64,000 nucleotides of DNA, taken from Polynucleobacter sp. JS-Mosq-20-D10 (lineage in GTDB: Bacteria; Pseudomonadota; Gammaproteobacteria; Burkholderiales; Burkholderiaceae). The notes beneath the pieces were generated by a model that worked only from the letters and a program-made list of their open reading frames with translations, was not told the DNA's origin and did not search any database. The DNA lies in NCBI RefSeq assembly GCF_018687755.1, contig NZ_CP061305.1, forward strand, positions 495,099 to 559,098, given 5' to 3'. How positions within the stretch are numbered: position 1 is the stretch's first letter; every line of letters begins with the position of its first letter. The position numbers and the translations under genes were made by a program. Below, one piece after another: positions 35,712-44,393 of the stretch.

Positions 35712-37313
35712 ATGACTATCCAATTTAGTACCAAAATTTTCGCGCAAGCCGATCTGAATAACCCTAAGCAATTAAAAGCAAGCCTAGCCACTTTATTGGC
35801 ACAGAGCTCCGACTGCTTAGTTTTAGCTTATTCAAAGGCGGACTTAGATGCTCTAGCGAGCACCAAATCCAAATCTGGATTTTTAGTCGAATTGGATCGT
35901 CTGCTCGGTGGTTCTGTCACCCATGCTCATCTTGTTGGTGACCTTGATATTCAGCAGGCCTCTACCTGTGTGATTCGTGCCGAAAAGTCTTGGGCCTCAT
36001 CTGGAGTGAAGGTAAAACGCATTCTCTTGGTATCTTTGAGCGACATTGCTCCGGCTAGTGCACGCAGTCTGAGCTCATACTCAAAAATTGCGCGCGCCGC
36101 ATTAAAGCAGCTCAGCGGTGGCTCCATTCAAAATGCTTTGTGGTTTATTCCGAGTTTCGCTTTGGGTCATCGCGCAGAGTTCATAGCTGAAGAAGTGCGC
36201 TTGACCATTCAGTATGCTGGTGACCAGGCATATCGCTTTGGGGTTCGCCAACCGGCGATGAAGTTCAAGGCCAAAGATAAAGCAGATACTTTTAACCATC
36301 TCATTTTTGCAGGAAATGATGCTTGCGCTAAGGAGCTCAAGGCTGCAGTTCCAGAGGGTGCTGCAATGGTTGAGGGTATGAACTTAGCTAAAGACCTAGG
36401 TAATTTGCCTCCCAATATTTGTACGCCAACTTATTTAGGTAAGGCAGCGCAAGGCTTAAGTAAAAAGACTGGATTAAAGGTTGAGGTTTTAGGTCGTAAG
36501 CAAATTGAAGCCCTAGGTATGGGTTCATTTTTATCTGTAGCCCAAGGTTCGGATACGCCGCCACAATTTATTGTGATGCGTCACCTCGGTGGCAAAGTAG
36601 GTGAGGCTCCGATTGTGTTGGTGGGCAAGGGCATTACCTTTGATACTGGCGGCATTTCTCTGAAGCCTGGTGAGGCGATGGATGAGATGAAGTACGACAT
36701 GTGTGGAGCTGCATCTGTGATTGGCACAATGTATGCAAGCGCTTTGATGAAGTTGAAAAAGAATGTGATTGGCGTGATTCCTACTTGTGAAAATATGCCG
36801 TCTGGCCAAGCTACCCGTCCAGGTGACATTGTGAAGAGTATGTCGGGGCAAACAATTGAGATTCTGAATACCGATGCTGAAGGTCGCTTGATCCTATGTG
36901 ATGCCTTAACTTATGTTGAACGCTTCAAGCCTAAAGCGGTGATTGATGTAGCCACTTTGACTGGTGCCTGCATCATTGCATTAGGCCATGTCCACAGCGG
37001 CATGTTCTCTGATGACGAGGGTTTAATCAATTCACTCACGAAGGCAGGTCATGCCTCTTTAGATACTGTATGGCGCTTGCCTTTGGATGCAGCCTACCAC
37101 GAGCAGTTGAAATCGAATTTTGCCGATGTGGCCAATATTGGTGGACGTCCAGCAGGTAGCGTGACTGCAGCCTGTTTCTTATCGCGCTTTACCGAAAAAT
37201 ATAAATGGGCTCACTTAGATATCGCCGGTACTGCTTGGAAGAGTGGCGCTGCCAAAGGCTCAACTGGACGCCCAGTCCCTTTGCTCGTGAATTACTTGCT
37301 AGAGCAAAAGTAA
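35712..37313 (+). CDS. pepA: Leucyl aminopeptidase (M17)
   Basis: A 533-residue M17 cytosol aminopeptidase (E. coli PepA 503 aa). The two-metal active site is visible: GKGITFDTGGISLKPG, MKYDMCGAASVIGTM and the family signature NTDAEGRLIL. The N-terminal domain is less conserved. It removes N-terminal residues from peptides; in E. coli PepA also binds DNA, which cannot be judged here. It is followed after three bases by holC, so the two are co-transcribed, an order seen in many proteobacteria. Confidence 0.95.
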   Translation: MTIQFSTKIFAQADLNNPKQLKASLATLLAQSSDCLVLAYSKADLDALASTKSKSGFLVELDRLLGGSVTHAHLVGDLDIQQASTCVIRAEKSWASSGVKVKRILLVSLSDIAPASARSLSSYSKIARAALKQLSGGSIQNALWFIPSFALGHRAEFIAEEVRLTIQYAGDQAYRFGVRQPAMKFKAKDKADTFNHLIFAGNDACAKELKAAVPEGAAMVEGMNLAKDLGNLPPNICTPTYLGKAAQGLSKKTGLKVEVLGRKQIEALGMGSFLSVAQGSDTPPQFIVMRHLGGKVGEAPIVLVGKGITFDTGGISLKPGEAMDEMKYDMCGAASVIGTMYASALMKLKKNVIGVIPTCENMPSGQATRPGDIVKSMSGQTIEILNTDAEGRLILCDALTYVERFKPKAVIDVATLTGACIIALGHVHSGMFSDDEGLINSLTKAGHASLDTVWRLPLDAAYHEQLKSNFADVANIGGRPAGSVTAACFLSRFTEKYKWAHLDIAGTAWKSGAAKGSTGRPVPLLVNYLLEQK

Positions 37314-37316
37314 TTC

Positions 37317-37781
37317 ATGGCTCGGATCGATTTTCATAGCAACGTGAGCGATAAGCTGGAATACGCTTGCCGCTTAACGCGCAAGATCTGGAGTGCCACT
37401 TCCGTTGGCGAGCCTGTACGCAATATCGTGATGGTGGGCGAGAAAGCGGATCTCAACAAGTTGGATGAACTGCTCTGGGCATTTAGTGCAACGGACTTCT
37501 TGCCACATTGTTTTATTGAAGATGAGTCAGCAATGGATACGCCTATTTTGCTGACAGATGATTTTCTGTCGCCTGCTTTGCCCCACCTTCCTCATGCAGA
37601 TGTTCTGATTCATTTGGGAATGCGTATGCCTTCTGACGTTCCAGGTTTGCTTGCCCGCTTCCCTCGCATCGTTGAGGTTGTGACCATTGATGAAGCAGAA
37701 CGCCTTGCTGGTCGTGAGCGTTATAAAGCCTATCGTGACTTAGGTCACGAGTTGCATAACTTCGATCAATCTAAAGTGTGA
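37317..37781 (+). CDS. holC: DNA polymerase III subunit chi
   Basis: A 154-residue chi subunit, which links the clamp loader to SSB at the replication fork. ARIDFHSNVSDKLEYACRLT at the start, and CFIEDESAMDTPILLTDDF and VEVVTIDEAERLAGRERYKA later, are family features. It begins three bases after the pepA stop and is followed by lgt 19 bp later, which suggests one operon pepA-holC-lgt. Confidence 0.92.
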   Translation: MARIDFHSNVSDKLEYACRLTRKIWSATSVGEPVRNIVMVGEKADLNKLDELLWAFSATDFLPHCFIEDESAMDTPILLTDDFLSPALPHLPHADVLIHLGMRMPSDVPGLLARFPRIVEVVTIDEAERLAGRERYKAYRDLGHELHNFDQSKV

Positions 37782-37800
37782 TGATTATTCGCCTCTCAGC

Positions 37801-38598
37801 ATGTTGATTCATCCCGAATTTGATCCTGCCGTCATTCGCATTGGCTCATTTGCCATCCATTGGTATGGCTTGATGTATCTCTTGGCATTTGCTCAATTTT
37901 TATTACTGGGTCGTTTGCGTATACGCGCTCCGCAATACCAGTCTCTGGGATGGTCATATAAAGACCTCGAGGATCTTCTATTTGCTGGCGTCCTAGGCGT
38001 AGTGCTTGGTGGACGTTTGGGTTACACCCTGTTTTATATGCCAGGCTACTACTTCGCCAATCCTTTGAGTATCTTCAAGATTTGGGAAGGCGGGATGTCT
38101 TTTCATGGTGGGCTCTTGGGTGTGTTGCTTGCTTTGCTCTGGTTCGGCTATCGTCGGAAGGTTTCATTCTTTGTGGTGAGCGACTTAGTCGCGCCATTAG
38201 TTCCATTTGGTTTGGCATTTGGTCGCTTGGGTAATTTCATTAATGGCGAGCTGTGGGGAAGGCCGACAGATTTACCTTGGGCTATGGTTTTCCCAATGGT
38301 GGACTCTATTCCTCGTCATCCCTCTCAGATTTACCAGTTTCTTGGTGAGGGTATTTGCCTGGGCATCATTCTCTGGATTTATTCCAGTAAGCCGCGCAGA
38401 GTAGGGCAGATTTCAGGCTTGTTTTTGTTAGGTTATGGTGTTTGTCGTTTCTTGGCAGAATTTGCTCGAGAGCCTGACGCCTTCTTGGGGCTCTTGGGTT
38501 TGGGGCTTTCCATGGGTCAGTGGCTTTCTGTGCCCATGATCGTTTTCGGAATTTACCTTATAGTGAGAGTAAATACGAAAACAGGCGCTTATCAGTAG
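37801..38598 (+). CDS. lgt: Prolipoprotein diacylglyceryl transferase
   Basis: A 265-residue inner-membrane enzyme that transfers diacylglycerol from phosphatidylglycerol to the lipobox cysteine of prolipoproteins. The Lgt signature GRLGNFINGELWGR is present, with IHWYGLMYLLAF near the N-terminus, GGMSFHGGLLG in the middle and the HPSQIYQFLGEG segment. About seven hydrophobic segments are visible. Length is typical. A strong inverted repeat follows its stop by 27 bp. Confidence 0.96.
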   Translation: MLIHPEFDPAVIRIGSFAIHWYGLMYLLAFAQFLLLGRLRIRAPQYQSLGWSYKDLEDLLFAGVLGVVLGGRLGYTLFYMPGYYFANPLSIFKIWEGGMSFHGGLLGVLLALLWFGYRRKVSFFVVSDLVAPLVPFGLAFGRLGNFINGELWGRPTDLPWAMVFPMVDSIPRHPSQIYQFLGEGICLGIILWIYSSKPRRVGQISGLFLLGYGVCRFLAEFAREPDAFLGLLGLGLSMGQWLSVPMIVFGIYLIVRVNTKTGAYQ

Positions 38599-38625
38599 TT
38601 AAAAATCATTTTTTTGGGTCTTTTG

Positions 38626-38649
38626 TAGTTAATTTCCCCAAATTAACTA
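38626..38649. repeat. Perfect 10-bp inverted repeat with CCCC loop, between lgt and the malonate module
   Basis: The arms are TAGTTAATTT (38626-38635) and AAATTAACTA (38640-38649), separated by CCCC. There is no T tract on either side that would make it a good terminator. It sits 77 bp upstream of the malonyl-CoA decarboxylase start, so an operator for a malonate regulator is one reading and an AT-rich terminator for lgt is another. Confidence 0.6.
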
Positions 38650-38726
38650 GATCCCTCGAAAAAGCATTGAATTTTCACTGATTCTGCCTAATTTCAGACC
38701 ATTTCTACCCTAATCGAAAGAAATCC

Positions 38727-40031
38727 ATGCTGGAGAAGCTCACTAAAGCTCGAAATTTGTCTAAGGCAAATAACGCTATTAAGCGCCTGATATCGGAGCG
38801 AGGAGAATCGAATGCGCTTAGCATGGCCGATGATGTAGTTAACAACTACCGTAAGTTGTCAAAAGATCAATACGTTTCATTTTTTACTTTTTTGTTTGAG
38901 AAGCTCAACCCTCAAGCCGATGCAGTACTGAAAGCGGCGCAAAATTTTGTAGCTGACTCTAGTGCACGTAATTACATCCAGTTGCAAAAAGTTTCTGAAT
39001 CTCCTCGTCAAGAATTCTTCCGCCGCTTAAATCGCGCCAGCCAGGGTACTGCGGCTGTAGTACAAATGCGCCGTGATTTACTGCAGCTCTTAGATAAAAA
39101 ACCTGAGTTGGCTGCCGTGGATTTCGATATGCGCCACTTACTTTCTTCTTGGTTTAATCCAGGGTTTCTGAAAATGCATCAGGTTGACTGGAAGTCCCCT
39201 GCCGAGGTACTTGAGAAATTGATTCAACATGAGGCCGTTCACGCCATTGATGGTTGGGATGATTTGCGTCGCCGCCTGCAGCCTGACCGTCGTTGCTTTG
39301 CCTTCTTTCATCCACAGCTTCCCAGTGAGCCCCTCATTTTTGTGGAGGTGGCGCTCCTACCTGAGATTCCAACCGTGATCACACCATTGGTTGATAAAAA
39401 AGCAGAAACAGTTGATCAGGCATCCCAATATAAAGTTGCCGTTTTTTATTCGATTAGTAATTGCGAGTCTGGACTGCGTGGTGTATCGATGGGTAACTTT
39501 TTAATTAAGCGGGTGGCCGAGCAATTACATGCAGAGTTCCCGGGGATAAAAACCTTTGTGACTTTGTCGCCTATCCCAGGGTTGATGGATTGGGTAGCTG
39601 CTGGTGCGAATTTAGGTGACGGCGTGCCGGCCGATAGATTGAAGCCGAACCTGAAGGTGGCGCGCGATGCTGCTTTGGAGGTGCTGGGACTCGAGAGCCA
39701 ATCTTGGACTGAGCGATTGGCGGGCGGGTGGCACCCCGATCTAGCCTCCGAGAAAGAAAAAACGGCTTTATTGAGCTTGGCGAGCATGTATTTGGGGCTG
39801 GCCTCTACTGGGCGCGATGGCAACCCAGTGGCGAAGTTTCATTTGGGTAATGGTGCCAAATTGCATCTGGTGAACTGGGCAGGCGATCTATCACGCAAAG
39901 GGCTGCGTCAATCCGCTGGCTTGATGGTCAACTACCTTTACGACCTTGGAAGTGTGGAGGACAACCATGAGCGCTTTGCCAATGGTGAAATCGTCTATTC
40001 CAGGGCTGTAGGCCGCCTAATGACTCCCTAG
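38727..40031 (+). CDS. Malonyl-CoA decarboxylase
   Basis: A 434-residue MCD-family enzyme converting malonyl-CoA to acetyl-CoA and CO2. An N-terminal helical domain (residues about 1-150) precedes the GNAT-like catalytic domain. The segments HEAVHAIDGWDDLRRRL, CFAFFHPQLPSEPLIFVEVA and SNCESGLRGVSMGNFLIKRV (catalytic serine region) are intact, as is the catalytic histidine in AKFHLGNGA. It is the first gene of a malonate block with a binding protein and malonyl-CoA synthetase. Malonate would be activated by the synthetase and then decarboxylated here (MatA/MatB logic). No MatR-type regulator is adjacent. Confidence 0.93.
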   Translation: MLEKLTKARNLSKANNAIKRLISERGESNALSMADDVVNNYRKLSKDQYVSFFTFLFEKLNPQADAVLKAAQNFVADSSARNYIQLQKVSESPRQEFFRRLNRASQGTAAVVQMRRDLLQLLDKKPELAAVDFDMRHLLSSWFNPGFLKMHQVDWKSPAEVLEKLIQHEAVHAIDGWDDLRRRLQPDRRCFAFFHPQLPSEPLIFVEVALLPEIPTVITPLVDKKAETVDQASQYKVAVFYSISNCESGLRGVSMGNFLIKRVAEQLHAEFPGIKTFVTLSPIPGLMDWVAAGANLGDGVPADRLKPNLKVARDAALEVLGLESQSWTERLAGGWHPDLASEKEKTALLSLASMYLGLASTGRDGNPVAKFHLGNGAKLHLVNWAGDLSRKGLRQSAGLMVNYLYDLGSVEDNHERFANGEIVYSRAVGRLMTP

Positions 40032-40138
40032 TGTTTTCCCTTGTGCGGACTTTTGCAGCAAGCCTTAAGTGCCCTTAAAATGGGCGCTGTAATTATAAAT
40101 ATGAAGTCAATCATGAGATTGATACAAAAGGAGACGAA

Positions 40139-41134
40139 ATGTTTAGTCAAAAAAACAAGTCAGTATTTTCTTTGAGCATGCTTAAGAAAGCAGCTTTTTT
40201 AGTCTGCGCTGCCCCTCTCGCTGTATTTGCTCAAGAGTGGCCAGCTAAACCCATCACTTTTTTAAATCCGTTCCCAGCTGGTGGTGGAACAGATGCTTTC
40301 GCTAGACCATTAGCAGCTCAATTAACAGAGCAAATGGGCAAGCAAGTCATTATCGATAACCGCGGTGGTGCAGGTGGTACCGTTGGTGCCTCAGTTGCTG
40401 CCAAGGCTGCTCCAGATGGTTACACCTGGTTCATCGGCGCTACCCACCACACTATTGCGCCTTCGATGTATAAAAACTTAGATTACGACATCGAGAAGAG
40501 TTTTATTCCGGTTGCGATGATTGCTAACGTGCCTCAGGTCTTAGTGGTTAATCCACAGCGTGTGAGCGCACGCAATGCTAAAGAGTTCATTGAGCTCATG
40601 AAGAAGAATCCAGGTAAATACAATTTCGCTAGCGCGGGTAGTGGCACAGTCCATCACCTAGCAGGTGAATTATTTAAGATTCAGACAGGCACCTTCATTA
40701 CTCATATTCCATATCGTGGTGCTGGCCCAGCAATGAATGATTTATTGGCTGGACAGATTGACTTGGAGTTTGATGGCCTTGCTACTTCTGCCCCACAAAT
40801 CAATGCTGGAAAGTTAGTGGCAATTGCTTTGGCTTCAAATAAGCGTTCCCCTGCGATTCCGAATGTGCCTACTTTCAAAGAGGCTGGCTTACCCGACTAC
40901 GAAGTGTCTACCTGGTACTCCATTTTTGCTCCAGCCGGTACCCCTAAACCGATCGTAGACAAAATGATCGTTGAAGTACAAAAGGCCCTAAATACACCGA
41001 AGCTCAAATCGATCTGGGAAAAGAATGGTTCTGACACCCCTAATTTGTATGGTGAAGCGTTCGGTAAGCAGGTTCGTGCCGACGTAACACGTTGGTCTTC
41101 AGTGGTTAAGAAATCTGGCGCTACGTTAGATTAA
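40139..41134 (+). CDS. TctC/Bug-family periplasmic binding protein, candidate malonate binder
   Basis: A 331-residue orphan TctC-type binding protein with an N-terminal signal peptide (hydrophobic stretch AAFLVCAAPLAVFA, then QEWPAKPI). Family motifs FLNPFPAGGGTDAFARPLA and GAGGTVGASVAAKAAPDGYT are present. It shows clear similarity to the protein at 1380-2339 (for example FDGxxTSAxQINAG and GTP at the same places). A strong AAAGGAGA ribosome-binding site precedes the ATG. Its position between malonyl-CoA decarboxylase and malonyl-CoA synthetase suggests that it binds malonate or a close analogue. No TctAB membrane subunits are seen nearby. Confidence 0.9.
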   Translation: MFSQKNKSVFSLSMLKKAAFLVCAAPLAVFAQEWPAKPITFLNPFPAGGGTDAFARPLAAQLTEQMGKQVIIDNRGGAGGTVGASVAAKAAPDGYTWFIGATHHTIAPSMYKNLDYDIEKSFIPVAMIANVPQVLVVNPQRVSARNAKEFIELMKKNPGKYNFASAGSGTVHHLAGELFKIQTGTFITHIPYRGAGPAMNDLLAGQIDLEFDGLATSAPQINAGKLVAIALASNKRSPAIPNVPTFKEAGLPDYEVSTWYSIFAPAGTPKPIVDKMIVEVQKALNTPKLKSIWEKNGSDTPNLYGEAFGKQVRADVTRWSSVVKKSGATLD

Positions 41135-41173
41135 TTTGTAACCGGTTTAATTGTTTGGTTTTTTGAGGCTCGA

Positions 41174-42697
41174 ATGAATTTATATTCTTTATTGGAAACA
41201 GGTTTTCCAAAAGATAAGCAGGCATGTGCATTAGAAACGCATGATGGTTTGTACTACTCCTGGAGTGATCTGGAGCGTGCGACTTCCAAGATGGCAAACC
41301 TCCTTAAGAGCCTCAAATTACCCGCTGGATCTCGTATTGCTGTTCAGGTTGAAAAGTCACCTGAGGCGCTCTTTCTGTATCTGGCTACTGTAAAAGCGGG
41401 TTATGTTTATTTGCCCCTGAATACCGCCTATCAAGCGGCGGAGATTCAATACTTTTTGGAGAATGCGGAGCCTGCAGTGGTGGTTTGCAGCAGCAAAAAT
41501 TTCTCTTGGGTCTCTAAGGTTGCTTTCAAGGCGGGCACTAAGCACGTCTTTACTTTGGATGAAGATCGTAAGGGCACTTTGCTGCAGCGTGCTGCTGGTC
41601 AAAGCGATCAGTTCAAAACCGTTGCAGTGAAGGATGATGATCTAGCAGCTATCTTGTATACCTCCGGTACGACCGGTCGCAGCAAGGGTGCAATGCTAAC
41701 CCACAAGAACTTGGGAAGTAATGCACAAGTGTTGCAGAAGTTTTGGGGCTGGAAAAAAGGCGATGTCTTGTTACATGCGCTCCCAATCTTCCATGTACAC
41801 GGATTGTTTGTGGCAGCGCATGGAGCATTAATTAATGGCAGCAAAATGATTTGGTTGCCACGCCTAGACACTGCGCAACTCATTCATCACATGCCAAATT
41901 CGACTGTGATGATGGGTGTGCCCACTTTCTACGTGCGCCTATTGGCAGATAAAAACTTTAATAAGAGCGTTACGCGTAACATGCGTCTGTTTGTGTCAGG
42001 CTCTGCGCCATTGCTCACAGAAACATTTAATTCTTTCAAAGAGGTGATTGGCCAGCCAATTCTTGAGCGCTATGGCATGAGTGAAACCGTGATGCTCGTT
42101 TCAAATCCATATAAAGGCAATCGCGTAGGTGGGTCGGTCGGCTTGCCTCTACCCGGCGTCAAAGTGCGTGTCGTGAATGAAAGCAATAAGCCTTGCGGTC
42201 TTGATGAAATTGGCAGCATTCAAGTGAAGGGCCCGAATATATTTAAGGGCTACTGGCGCATGCCAGAAAAAACTGCAGAAGAATTTACTAAAGACGGCTG
42301 GTTTAAGACGGGTGACGTTGGTCGCTGGGGTGGTGATGCTAATGGCGGTAAAGCGCCTCAGGATTACCTCTGTATCGTTGGTCGTAGCAAGGATTTAATT
42401 ATTTCTGGTGGCTACAACGTTTATCCAAAAGAGATCGAAAGTTTCATCGATGATATGGATGGAGTAGATGAGAGTGCTGTAATCGGTATTCCACATCCTG
42501 ATTTTGGTGAAGCGGTAATGGCGGTAGTGGTGCCAAAAGCTGGCGTCAAGCTGGATGCGCAGACTATGATCGCAACACTAAAAACACAAATCGCAAATTT
42601 TAAGATTCCTAAGCGTTTAGAGATTGTTGCTGACTTACCTCGAAACGCAATGGGCAAGGTTCAGAAGAATATTCTGCGTCAGCAATACACTAGTTAA
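41174..42697 (+). CDS. matB: Malonyl-CoA synthetase (MatB-like acyl-CoA synthetase)
   Basis: A 507-residue ANL-superfamily ligase. The P-loop AILYTSGTTGRSKGAMLTH, the LPIFHVHGLFVA segment, the adenylate motif ERYGMSETVMLVSNPYKG, the hinge GRSKDLIISGGYNVYPKEIE and the C-terminal lysine motif PRNAMGKVQKN are all present. The ERYGMSET and substrate-pocket residues, together with the adjacent malonyl-CoA decarboxylase, favour malonate as substrate. It follows the binding-protein gene by 39 bp with its own GAGG site. A 15-bp palindrome (42704-42718) separates it from the convergent exporter gene. Confidence 0.9.
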   Translation: MNLYSLLETGFPKDKQACALETHDGLYYSWSDLERATSKMANLLKSLKLPAGSRIAVQVEKSPEALFLYLATVKAGYVYLPLNTAYQAAEIQYFLENAEPAVVVCSSKNFSWVSKVAFKAGTKHVFTLDEDRKGTLLQRAAGQSDQFKTVAVKDDDLAAILYTSGTTGRSKGAMLTHKNLGSNAQVLQKFWGWKKGDVLLHALPIFHVHGLFVAAHGALINGSKMIWLPRLDTAQLIHHMPNSTVMMGVPTFYVRLLADKNFNKSVTRNMRLFVSGSAPLLTETFNSFKEVIGQPILERYGMSETVMLVSNPYKGNRVGGSVGLPLPGVKVRVVNESNKPCGLDEIGSIQVKGPNIFKGYWRMPEKTAEEFTKDGWFKTGDVGRWGGDANGGKAPQDYLCIVGRSKDLIISGGYNVYPKEIESFIDDMDGVDESAVIGIPHPDFGEAVMAVVVPKAGVKLDAQTMIATLKTQIANFKIPKRLEIVADLPRNAMGKVQKNILRQQYTS

Positions 42698-42715
42698 GAG
42701 CAGTAAGAGAATCTC

Positions 42716-43534
42716 TTAAAAACCAAATGCCTTGCGGCTTTCATTAAACATGAAGGCTGCAAGCATAAAGAGCATTGCACCAAAAATGCGTTTGAGTTGA
42801 GCGACATTGAGTTTCCTGGCCATCTTTGCGCCTAGTGGAGCGGTAAATATACTCACCGCCACAATACAGAGTACCGCTGGAACATAAACAAACCCAAGTG
42901 AACCTTCGGGAAGGTTTGGATTACCCCAACTTCCGTACATGTAGCCGATCGTTGCTGCAGCTGCAATCGGAAATCCTAGACCTGAAGAACTAGCCATCGC
43001 TGTATGTGGCTTGACGTTGCACCAAAGCATAAATGGCACAGTAATAAATGCCCCGCCTGCACCTACTAAGCTTGCAATTACACCCGTTAGCGCTCCAAAT
43101 GAGAAAAGACCAGCAGCACCGGGCAATTCTCGCCCGGCTGCAGGCTTTTTATTGATGATCATTTGAATGGAGGTATAGACAATAAACATGGCGAAGAATA
43201 GGGATAGCCAGGAGGTGTTGATTGCCTCAAAAATCTCACTACCACCTATAAGGCTTCCAATGACTAGGCCGGGACTGAGTGCTGCGACTAACTTCCAATC
43301 AATAGCGTTGTGTTTGTGATGCGCCCAGATGGCTGAGGTGGTGGTAAAGAGTATGGTTGCCATGCCAGTTGCGATAGCCATATGTACGATGACGTTTTGG
43401 CCAAACCCTAAATGATTGAATACCACAATCATGAATGGCACCAAAATCATGCCACCTCCAATACCTAAGAGGCCTGCTAGGAAGCCCGATATGCTCCCAC
43501 ACAACATCAGCATGGCGATATCGGCTATTGACAT
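42716..43534 (-). CDS. TauE/SafE family membrane transporter
   Basis: A 272-residue integral membrane protein with about eight hydrophobic segments in two halves. Each half carries the TauE/SafE motif: SGFLAGLLGIGGGMILVPFM in the first and GVIASLVGAGGAFITVPFML in the second. The family exports sulfite, sulfoacetate and other organic anions; here the substrate is unknown. It begins only about 12 bp after the presumed 3' end of 6S RNA and is convergent with matB, so export of a malonate-pathway anion is only one possibility. Confidence 0.88.
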   Translation of the reverse strand: MSIADIAMLMLCGSISGFLAGLLGIGGGMILVPFMIVVFNHLGFGQNVIVHMAIATGMATILFTTTSAIWAHHKHNAIDWKLVAALSPGLVIGSLIGGSEIFEAINTSWLSLFFAMFIVYTSIQMIINKKPAAGRELPGAAGLFSFGALTGVIASLVGAGGAFITVPFMLWCNVKPHTAMASSSGLGFPIAAAATIGYMYGSWGNPNLPEGSLGFVYVPAVLCIVAVSIFTAPLGAKMARKLNVAQLKRIFGAMLFMLAAFMFNESRKAFGF

Positions 43535-43545
43535 GAATTCCCCGC

Positions 43546-43740
43546 CTTAGCCGCTAGGCCGTCATCCTGAACCCTAAGGTTCAAGGTGGAACGGCTACTC
43601 TGCTTTGGGTGCATTAAGAAATTCAGGGAGTGAACAGCGCGAGGCTGCCACTGTGAAAATTCGAAACGCTCACGCCCACAGTGTAAAGATCGTTCCTGAT
43701 GCTTGCGCATCGGTTCAAGGAACTATTGGCCTTGGCGAAC
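43546..43740 (-). ncRNA. ssrS: 6S RNA (ssrS)
   Basis: The minus strand carries the hallmarks of 6S RNA, which mimics an open promoter and binds sigma-70 RNA polymerase. The 3' side reads CACCTTGAACC...GGGTTCA...GACGGCCTAGCGGC, very close to the E. coli 6S 3' half. The 5' side reads GGCCAATAGTTCCTTGAACC followed by GATGCGCAAGCATC, and a terminal GGCC pairing closes the molecule. It lies directly after zapA, the usual 6S location in proteobacteria. The ends are approximate. If the terminal stem is as proposed, the 5' end overlaps the last codons of zapA by about 25 bp. Confidence 0.85.
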
Positions 43741-44083
43741 CAGGCAGGGAAAGGGTTTGCATCAGGGCATCTACTTGATCTTCCAGAGCATAAATTTCAT
43801 TCTGGAGTCGAGTAATTTCTTCTGAATGGGGGTTAGATGAACCCCTCTGTTCGGAAGCAAGTTGAGATGCAGTTTGTAATTTAATGAGGTCACCTGCAAT
43901 TTTTAGTGCAGCCATCATGCTTGCACGCTCAATGCTACGATTGCCACCATTAATTGCCAGTTGAATTTGCTCATCAACTAATGTGCATGCTGCACGAAGC
44001 AATGGCTCATGCTCAGTACTCGTGGCTAAAGTAATTTTTTGACCGGCGAGGGTTACTTCAATGCGTTGTTGGCTCATTGCCAT
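43715..44083 (-). CDS. zapA: Cell division protein ZapA
   Basis: A 122-residue ZapA-family protein that cross-links FtsZ filaments. The N-terminal RIEVTLAGQKITLATSTEHE is the ZapA globular domain; a C-terminal coiled coil follows (EEITRLQNEIYALEDQVDAL). It overlaps the upstream small coiled-coil gene by 26 bp and is followed by 6S RNA, the gene order zapB-like/zapA/ssrS seen in many beta- and gammaproteobacteria. Confidence 0.92.
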   Translation of the reverse strand: MAMSQQRIEVTLAGQKITLATSTEHEPLLRAACTLVDEQIQLAINGGNRSIERASMMAALKIAGDLIKLQTASQLASEQRGSSNPHSEEITRLQNEIYALEDQVDALMQTLSLPGSPRPIVP

Positions 44084-44342
44084 CCTCTGGATTGGTTGGT
44101 GTCACAGGCTCACTGAGTAAGTTCAATTGACGCCCATCACTCTGCTCTGGCAGACGACTTAAAATATGCTGAACCCGTTTTTGTGCATCCTCAATCTTAT
44201 TCTCAAGTTGGACGCGATCCTGATGCAGTGCTTTTACAGCATCAGAAATCAGCTGAATTTTTCCAGCCAGCCTCTCCAAAGACGCGGCTATCGGGTCAGA
44301 TTCAGTAGAGTCGCCTGGGACATGAGGGATGTGCTCGGTCAT
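44058..44342 (-). CDS. Small coiled-coil protein upstream of zapA (ZapB-like role likely)
   Basis: A 94-residue acidic protein. A central heptad-rich helix (LERLAGKIQLISDAVKALHQ, then DRVQLENKIEDAQKRVQHIL) is flanked by disordered ends rich in Ser, Pro, Glu and Thr. It overlaps zapA by 26 bp, so the two are made together. Short coiled-coil proteins at this position are annotated as ZapB-like or DUF904-type division factors in relatives. The assignment here rests on position and coiled-coil form, not on a specific motif. Confidence 0.75.
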   Translation of the reverse strand: MTEHIPHVPGDSTESDPIAASLERLAGKIQLISDAVKALHQDRVQLENKIEDAQKRVQHILSRLPEQSDGRQLNLLSEPVTPTNPEDGNEPTTH

Positions 44343-44393
44343 ATAGGCATTGTAGCCTTAGGGAAATGCTTTGTGAAACCCCCGATTTTGGGC

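Noticed and set aside
36531..36851. 106-codon antisense frame in pepA
   Set aside because: It lies opposite the metal-binding core of PepA and has no recognisable fold or start signal.
42704..42718. TAAGAGA-A-TCTCTTA palindrome between matB and the TauE/SafE gene as terminator
   Set aside because: The stem is AT-rich, lacks a loop and has no T tract; it may influence both convergent ends, but evidence for termination is poor.
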